Shown here piece after piece: positions 59,722-64,000 of a DNA stretch of 64,000 nt. The DNA is taken from contig NZ_JACXAD010000011.1 of assembly GCF_014699115.1 (NCBI RefSeq), positions 62,001-126,000 of the forward strand, in the 5' to 3' direction. Position 1 is the stretch's first letter, and every line of letters begins with the position of its first letter. Source of the stretch: Hymenobacter montanus (GTDB lineage Bacteria; Bacteroidota; Bacteroidia; Cytophagales; Hymenobacteraceae). The notes beneath the pieces were generated by a model. It was not told the DNA's origin. It was given only the letters and a program-made list of their open reading frames with translations, and searched no databases. The position numbers and the translations under genes were made by a program.

Positions 59722-60018
59722 ATGGCAATAATCTGGTCGCCAAGGGCAAACGCGAATTACCGAAAACAGGTCCAATGGCTGGAAGAAAACCGTGATGCGC
59801 GAACCGTACTACGTTACCTGCGCGAAATAGCCACCGCAATCGACCGTATTTCCTCGCCCGATGCCGTGCAGTACCAAGCCGTGGCCGATCACCCGAACAC
59901 GTACTGTTACCGACTGAATAAATTCACGGCGCTGTACTACCGAATTTCCGGCGAGAACGTCGAAATAATCACGTTTTTTGATACGCGTCAGCATCCCGAC
60001 AGCCTCAAGCTGCCGTAG
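59722..60018 (+). CDS. ParE/RelE-superfamily toxin
   Basis: A 98-residue basic protein. The layout IIWSPRANANYRKQVQWLEE, LRYLREIATAIDRISSPDAV, HPNTYCYRLNKFTALYYRIS and VEIITFFDTRQHPDSLKL is that of ParE/RelE toxins (plasmid-stabilisation family). The FFDTRQHP ending and the Arg/His residues are typical. Whether it attacks gyrase or mRNA cannot be told. Its stop is three bases from the end of ppk1 on the other strand. Confidence 0.85.
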   Translation: MAIIWSPRANANYRKQVQWLEENRDARTVLRYLREIATAIDRISSPDAVQYQAVADHPNTYCYRLNKFTALYYRISGENVEIITFFDTRQHPDSLKLP

Positions 60019-60020
60019 AA

Positions 60021-62075
60021 TTACTTACGCCGCTTCAGCTTTTTCAGCCAGGCGTAAGTGGCTTCCTGAGCCCGCAGGGGCTTCTCTTCATCCTTGGGCA
60101 GGATGAAATGGTTCTCAAAGTCGCGGGCCTTTACGTTGTCGTGGCGGTGCAGGTCGAGCAGGTGGCGCACTTCGGCGCGCAGGGCCTCGTCGAGGATGGG
60201 GAAGGCCACCTCCACCCGCCGGTCGAGGTTGCGGGTCATCCAGTCGGCGGACGCAATGAAGACCTTTTCCTGGCCGCCGTGGGCGAATACGTACACCCGG
60301 CTGTGCTCCAGGTACCGGTCCACGATGCCCCGCTGGCTGATGTGCTCGCTGAAGCCCGGCTGACCCGGGATCAGGCAGCTGATGCCCCGCACGATAAGCT
60401 CGACGCGGACCCCGGCCTCGCTGGCGGCGTAGAGCCGGTCAATCAGGCCCCGGTCTTCCAGCGCGTTAAGCTTGAGGATGACGTAGGCTTCCTTGCCTTT
60501 TTTCGCCTGCTTGATTTCGTAGTCAATCAAGGCGTTGAGGCTGGTGCGCAGGCCGAAGGGCGCTACGAGGAGCTGGGCGAACTCGGGTGCGGTTCGCGGG
60601 TCGCGCAGGTAGTCGAATACACGGGCGGCTTCGCGGGTCAGCCGCTCGTCGGCCGTGAACAGGCCGTGGTCGGTGTAGAGCCCGCTGGTGCTTTCGTTGA
60701 AGTTGCCGGTGCTGAAGTAGGCGTACTCGCGCACCGTATCGTCGGCCTCGCGGCGGGCAATGAGCAGCAGCTTGGCGTGGCACTTCAGCTCGGGGGGCGT
60801 GAAGATGACGTGGGCCCCGGCCCGCTGCAATTTATCGGCCCAAAACAGATTAGCGTCCTCATCAAACCGGGCTTTCAACTCAACCACCGCCGTTACCTGC
60901 TTGCCGCGCCGGGCGGCTTTCAGCAGGGCCTTGACCACCTTGCTCTTGCTGGCCACGCGGTAGAGCGTAATGCTGATGGCCCCCACGGCCGGGTCGGTGG
61001 CGGCTTCGCGCAGCAGGCGCGTCACGTAGTCGAAGCCCTCGTAAGGCAGGTGCAGCAGGTGGTCGCGCCGGCTGATGGCGGCCAGCAGGCTGCCCGTGCG
61101 GGGCAAAGTGGGGTGCGCCAGCGCCGGCCAAGCGGGATAGCGAAAGCTCGGCTCATCGAAATCGGGGAAGCCAAAAAAGTCGCGGAAGTTGTGGTAGCGG
61201 CCGCCCTCCACCAGCTCCTCGTCGCCGATGCCGGTTTTCTGCTTGATGGCTCGCAACGCCTCGGCGGGCAGGGCAGGGTCGTAAAGCAGCCGGGCCGGGA
61301 AGCCGGTGGCGCGCTTGGCCAGGCTGCTGCGGATTTTCTCCATGAGGTTACCCGACACCTCCTCTTCGATATCCAGCTCGGCGTCGCGCGAGAGCTTGAC
61401 GGCATTCACGGCCACCTGTTGGTAGGCGGGGAAAAGGGCGGGCGCACCCACCCGAATCACGTCGTCCAGGAACAGTACGTAGCGCTCTTCGCCCTCGTCG
61501 GGCAGGCGCACGAAGCGCCCCCCGTGCCGCTTGGTGGGCAGCTCCATCAGCAGCACCCGCTGGGTGTCGGGAGCTACTTTCCGGTCGCGGGGCTGCCGGA
61601 GGTGGAACGCGAGGTATACCGTCTGGTCCTTCAAGAAGAGGTGGTGCAGGGTATCGTCGAGCACCACGGGCGAAAGCAGGTCGCGCACCTTTTCCTGGAA
61701 GTAGGTGGCCGTCCACGCCCGCTGCTGGTCGGTCAGCTCGGCCTCGCTCAGCAGGTGGATGCACTGCACGTTGAGGGCGGGCAACAGCAGCTCCCGAAAC
61801 GTAACGCCGAACTCCTGCTGTTGTCGGTACACCTCGGCCAGCACCTCGCGCAGCTGCCGCTTGGGCCGCTCGCCGAGCTTGGCGCGGGTTTTCTTCTTCA
61901 GCTTCACCAGCCGCCGCAGCGTGGCTACCCGCACCTTAAAAAACTCGTCCAGGTTGCTGCTGAAGATGGCCAGGAAGCGGAGGCGCTCCAACAGCGGCAC
62001 GGTGGGGCTCTGAGCTTCTTGCAGCACGCGGGCGTTAAAGCGCAGCCAGCTCAGGTCACGGGAGAGCGTTTTCAT
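60021..62075 (-). CDS. ppk1: Polyphosphate kinase 1
   Basis: A 684-residue enzyme that makes polyphosphate from ATP. The four-domain layout is visible: N-terminal MKTLSRDLSWLRFNARVLQE and SSNLDEFFKVRVATLRRLV; the head domain; and two phospholipase-D-like C-terminal domains, with YFSTGNFNESTSGLYTDHGL and AHGGQEKVFIASADWMTRNL. The active-site His near YTDHGL is conserved. Length is normal. A sixA-like gene lies 95 bases upstream on the same strand, a known neighbour. The 670-codon antisense ORF is a shadow. Confidence 0.95.
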   Translation of the reverse strand: MKTLSRDLSWLRFNARVLQEAQSPTVPLLERLRFLAIFSSNLDEFFKVRVATLRRLVKLKKKTRAKLGERPKRQLREVLAEVYRQQQEFGVTFRELLLPALNVQCIHLLSEAELTDQQRAWTATYFQEKVRDLLSPVVLDDTLHHLFLKDQTVYLAFHLRQPRDRKVAPDTQRVLLMELPTKRHGGRFVRLPDEGEERYVLFLDDVIRVGAPALFPAYQQVAVNAVKLSRDAELDIEEEVSGNLMEKIRSSLAKRATGFPARLLYDPALPAEALRAIKQKTGIGDEELVEGGRYHNFRDFFGFPDFDEPSFRYPAWPALAHPTLPRTGSLLAAISRRDHLLHLPYEGFDYVTRLLREAATDPAVGAISITLYRVASKSKVVKALLKAARRGKQVTAVVELKARFDEDANLFWADKLQRAGAHVIFTPPELKCHAKLLLIARREADDTVREYAYFSTGNFNESTSGLYTDHGLFTADERLTREAARVFDYLRDPRTAPEFAQLLVAPFGLRTSLNALIDYEIKQAKKGKEAYVILKLNALEDRGLIDRLYAASEAGVRVELIVRGISCLIPGQPGFSEHISQRGIVDRYLEHSRVYVFAHGGQEKVFIASADWMTRNLDRRVEVAFPILDEALRAEVRHLLDLHRHDNVKARDFENHFILPKDEEKPLRAQEATYAWLKKLKRRK

Positions 62076-62170
62076 TGGAAGGGGGTGGCGGGAGCAAGAG
62101 AGAACAACCGGATGGGGTGAGGAGGAGGGAAAATCCCATCTTCTTCATCACTCAACTACCCGGCAAGCGG

Positions 62171-62665
62171 CTAGCTCGCGTTGCGCGGGTAGTCGTAGAA
62201 GTAAAACTCGGCGTTGGCCTTGCTGACGGCTTCCCACTGGTCGCAGTCGAAGTGCAGGCAAACCACCGCGGCCGTGGGCATGTCGGGCAGGGCCGAGGGC
62301 GACAGCTCGTTAGCCGTGTCGGTAATAGTCGGGTTGTGCCCCACCAGCAGCACTGAGTCGGCCGCGTCGGGCAGGTTGCGGATGATGGCGAGCAAGCCGG
62401 CGACGTCGGTCCCGTAGATACCGGGCTCCACCACGATTTTCTCGTGCGAGTACTGCATCTCGCGGGCCACCAGCATGGCCGTGCTCATGGCGCGCACGGC
62501 GGGGGAGCTCACGATGAGGTCGGGGCGGATGTTGCGTTTGGCCAGGGCCTTGCCCATCGTGGGGGCGTCGTCGCGCCCCCGGTCGTTGAGCGGGCGCTCC
62601 TGGTCGCTTAGCTCATCGAAGTTCCAGCTGGACTTGGCGTGGCGAAGAAGATAAAGGGTTTTCAT
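62171..62665 (-). CDS. sixA: SixA-like phosphohistidine phosphatase
   Basis: A 164-residue member of the histidine phosphatase superfamily. The active-site RHG-type motif is LYLLRHAKSSWNFDELSDQE, with RPLNDRGRDDAPTMGKALAK, VSSPAVRAMSTA and the second His in VLLVGHNPTITDTANEL. It removes phosphate from phosphohistidine in SixA of E. coli; the substrate here is not known. It precedes ppk1 in the same direction, suggesting a shared transcript. Confidence 0.88.
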   Translation of the reverse strand: MKTLYLLRHAKSSWNFDELSDQERPLNDRGRDDAPTMGKALAKRNIRPDLIVSSPAVRAMSTAMLVAREMQYSHEKIVVEPGIYGTDVAGLLAIIRNLPDAADSVLLVGHNPTITDTANELSPSALPDMPTAAVVCLHFDCDQWEAVSKANAEFYFYDYPRNAS

Positions 62666-62738
62666 ACGGCGAAGCTAACGGCAGTTTGCTTACCCCGGGT
62701 GTTGTGAAAAGGTTATGCAGCAGCCTCCAACGTAGTAG

Positions 62739-62786
62739 CCTCATCCGCGGCCCCGGTTCGCTGGAAGCCCAAAGCCCATGATGGCG
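62739..62786 (+). repeat. GC-rich dispersed repeat, degenerate copy
   Basis: CCTCATCCGCGGCCCCGG followed by TTCGCTGGAAGCCCAAAGCCC and ending ATGATGG. It shares CCCCGGTTCGCTGGA with the inverted element at 40628-40685. Confidence 0.6.
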
Positions 62787-62851
62787 AGGGCTTGTTGGTA
62801 ATATTACTGTTAGCGCTTCTCAGATCACTGCACTGGAAGTAGCCGGTGAAA

Positions 62852-62888
62852 CCTCACCCCCGGCCCCTCTCCACAGGAGAGGGGAGCC
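62852..62888 (+). repeat. GC-rich dispersed hairpin repeat, copy 2
   Basis: 37 bases identical to 40447-40483, with the same CCCCTCTCC/GGAGAGGGG stem. GGGAGCCAGATGG follows, as in the copy at 59272. Confidence 0.85.
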
Positions 62889-62983
62889 AGATGGTGCATA
62901 CGCTGAATGGGAAACGGCTCTAGAGTAAGGATAACTGCCTTCGGGTTGCGTCCATTTGGGCGCGGCAATTACCTTCGGCGGCG

Positions 62984-63943
62984 ATGCTCCCCACCTACCT
63001 TCGCCGCTTCCAGAAACTCCGCGTGGCCACCAGCCGCCAGCACGGCGAAGCGCCCTACAAGCCCGCCCTGCTGCTGGCTGTGCTCGAAGGCATCGCCGAC
63101 GGCTCCATTACGGAGAACCGCATCGAAATCACGCCCGAGCTCATCGCGGCCTTCAAAGCCATTTGCGCCGACCTCAGTACCTCGCCCCGGTTCACGGCCG
63201 CCAACTTCGCCCTGCCCTTCTACCACCTGCGCTCCGAGGGCTTCTGGCACCTGCACACCTGGCCCGGCCTCGAAATCCTGCTCACCACCTCTAATTCCGT
63301 CCGCAGCTTCCGCCACCTGCGCGACGTGGTGGCCTACGCGGCCCTCGACGCCGACCTCTGGCTGCTGCTGCAAGCCCCGACCGCCCGGGCGGCCTTGCGC
63401 CAGGCGCTACTCACCCGCTACTTCCCCCAAACTCAGGGCCGCTACCGCCCCCGCGCTGGGCAGGAGGCCCTGGGCACCATCCGCCGCCAGATGCTGGAGG
63501 AGCCGGCTGCCCTCTACCGCACCCACCTCCGCCCCACCGACGAGCTCGACCTGACGGTGCGCAGCAGCCTGTTCAAGCGCCTGGTGCTGGAAGCCTACGA
63601 CCACACCTGCGCCGTATCGGGTCTGAAGCTGCTCAGCACCCGCAGCAGCCCCGTGCCCCTGCTCGACGCCTGCCACATCGTGCCCTGGGCCCTGAGCCAC
63701 GACGACACCCTGCCCAACGGCGTGGCCCTGTGCCCCAACCTGCACCGCGCCTTCGACCGCCACCTGTTCTGGATTGACGCCGACTACCGCGTGCGCGTAG
63801 CCGAAGACTTTGGCGAGCTCAGCGGCAGCGAATACGGGGTGCGCCGCTTCGAGGGGCAGGAGCTGCGGCTGCCCCAGCGGCGGGAGTGGTGGCCGAGGCA
63901 GGAGAACCTGGAGCAGCAGGCTAGCGCCAAGCAAGCTCTGTAA
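62984..63943 (+). CDS. HNH endonuclease
   Basis: A 319-residue protein. The C-terminal HNH (HNH_2-type) domain has CAVSGLKLLSTRSSPVPLLD, DACHIVPWALSHDDTLPNGV and ALCPNLHRAFDRHLFWID, which gives the H-N-H residues. The N-terminal half (KPALLLAVLEGIADG, FYHLRSEGFWHLHTW, RSFRHLRDVVAYAALD) is like the helical N-domains of putative restriction endonucleases in this family. It may be a solitary defence nuclease; no methyltransferase gene is visible. The start is ATG 62984. The gene is complete. Confidence 0.88.
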   Translation: MLPTYLRRFQKLRVATSRQHGEAPYKPALLLAVLEGIADGSITENRIEITPELIAAFKAICADLSTSPRFTAANFALPFYHLRSEGFWHLHTWPGLEILLTTSNSVRSFRHLRDVVAYAALDADLWLLLQAPTARAALRQALLTRYFPQTQGRYRPRAGQEALGTIRRQMLEEPAALYRTHLRPTDELDLTVRSSLFKRLVLEAYDHTCAVSGLKLLSTRSSPVPLLDACHIVPWALSHDDTLPNGVALCPNLHRAFDRHLFWIDADYRVRVAEDFGELSGSEYGVRRFEGQELRLPQRREWWPRQENLEQQASAKQAL

Positions 63944-64000
63944 AGAAAGTTGCGTTTCTTTTACAGATAGTGAAACCCTTTGTAAAGAAAAACGACTTTT
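63940..64000 (+). terminator. AT-rich terminator after the HNH gene
   Basis: TGTAAAGAAA (63940-63949, containing the stop codon) pairs with TTTCTTTTACA (63955-63965). A second TGTAAAGAAA stands at 63981-63990 and AAAGT/ACTTT add outer pairing, followed by T-rich sequence to the window edge. Confidence 0.6.

Larger units (their letters stand above)
62666..62983. other. Intergenic region holding two GC-rich repeats
   Basis: About 320 bases between sixA and the divergent HNH gene. No gene is supported. It holds two copies of the dispersed GC-rich repeat at 62739 and 62852. A TACCTTCG box at 62970-62977, one base off TAnnTTTG, may be the promoter of the HNH gene. Confidence 0.5.

Noticed and set aside
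60108..62120. 670-codon + strand ORF across ppk1
   Set aside because: Lies exactly antisense to ppk1, with Gly/Val/Gln-rich sequence and no domain; a shadow of GC-rich codon use.
1..64000. CRISPR arrays, rRNA genes, intact insertion sequences, prophage
   Set aside because: No regularly spaced repeats, no rRNA signature sequences, and no transposase, integrase or phage structural genes were seen; the tail-fibre-like gene stands alone.

Overview
The window looks like a chromosomal segment of a GC-rich Bacteroidota of the Hymenobacter / Cytophagales type. This rests on several signs: secreted proteins that end in type IX secretion (T9SS) sorting domains, promoter boxes of the TAnnTTTG type in place of sigma70 boxes, few Shine-Dalgarno sequences, lipoproteins, MocR, LytTR/LytS and DUF892 families, and a sphingolipid-desaturase homologue. 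Coding is dense on both strands. I see no rRNA, no convincing tRNA, no CRISPR array and no intact insertion sequence or prophage. Several long antisense ORFs are codon-bias shadows.

Left part (1-13.5 kb): the start of yajQ, a GNAT acetyltransferase, a DUF4260 membrane protein, a Crp/Fnr regulator, a hotdog thioesterase, a NYN nuclease with a cold-shock domain, a YdjM-like membrane protein, mfd, a small secreted protein, a 76-bp perfect palindrome, and a large T9SS-exported subtilase. From 13.5 to 25 kb: a FrnE-like thiol oxidoreductase, tandem DUF892 ferritin-like genes, a membrane-protein gene split by an in-frame TAG, proBA followed by a YdeI-like gene, a DUF2141 protein, a divergent MocR regulator / isochorismatase-like hydrolase pair, a type II NADH dehydrogenase, and a small lipoprotein.

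Middle (25-46.8 kb): a lower-GC orphan gene with NADAR-like motifs, a secreted HExxH / beta-propeller / barrel protein, a GDPD lipoprotein, a DEGS1-like desaturase, msrA, a ten-PAS histidine kinase, an aminotransferase plus omega-amidase pair, a ten-repeat FG-GAP T9SS protein, murF, rfbC with a glycosyltransferase, and a small cytochrome c. Right part (46.8-64 kb): a non-coding stretch, a low-GC tail-fibre-like surface protein, an M43 metalloprotease (T9SS), hflX, a DUF6268 protein, DUF547, an erythromycin-esterase-like lipoprotein, a LytS/LytTR two-component pair, arsS, a ParE/RelE-type toxin-antitoxin pair, ppk1 with sixA, and an HNH endonuclease.

Most of this is housekeeping plus cell-envelope and secretion functions. 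The points most worth following up are the NADAR-like orphan, the amber-interrupted gene, the DEGS1-like desaturase, two families of dispersed intergenic repeats (AT-rich inverted repeats and GC-rich hairpins), the 76-bp palindrome, and promoter boxes placed so close to start codons that leaderless mRNAs are implied. No complete new multi-gene system is demonstrated.
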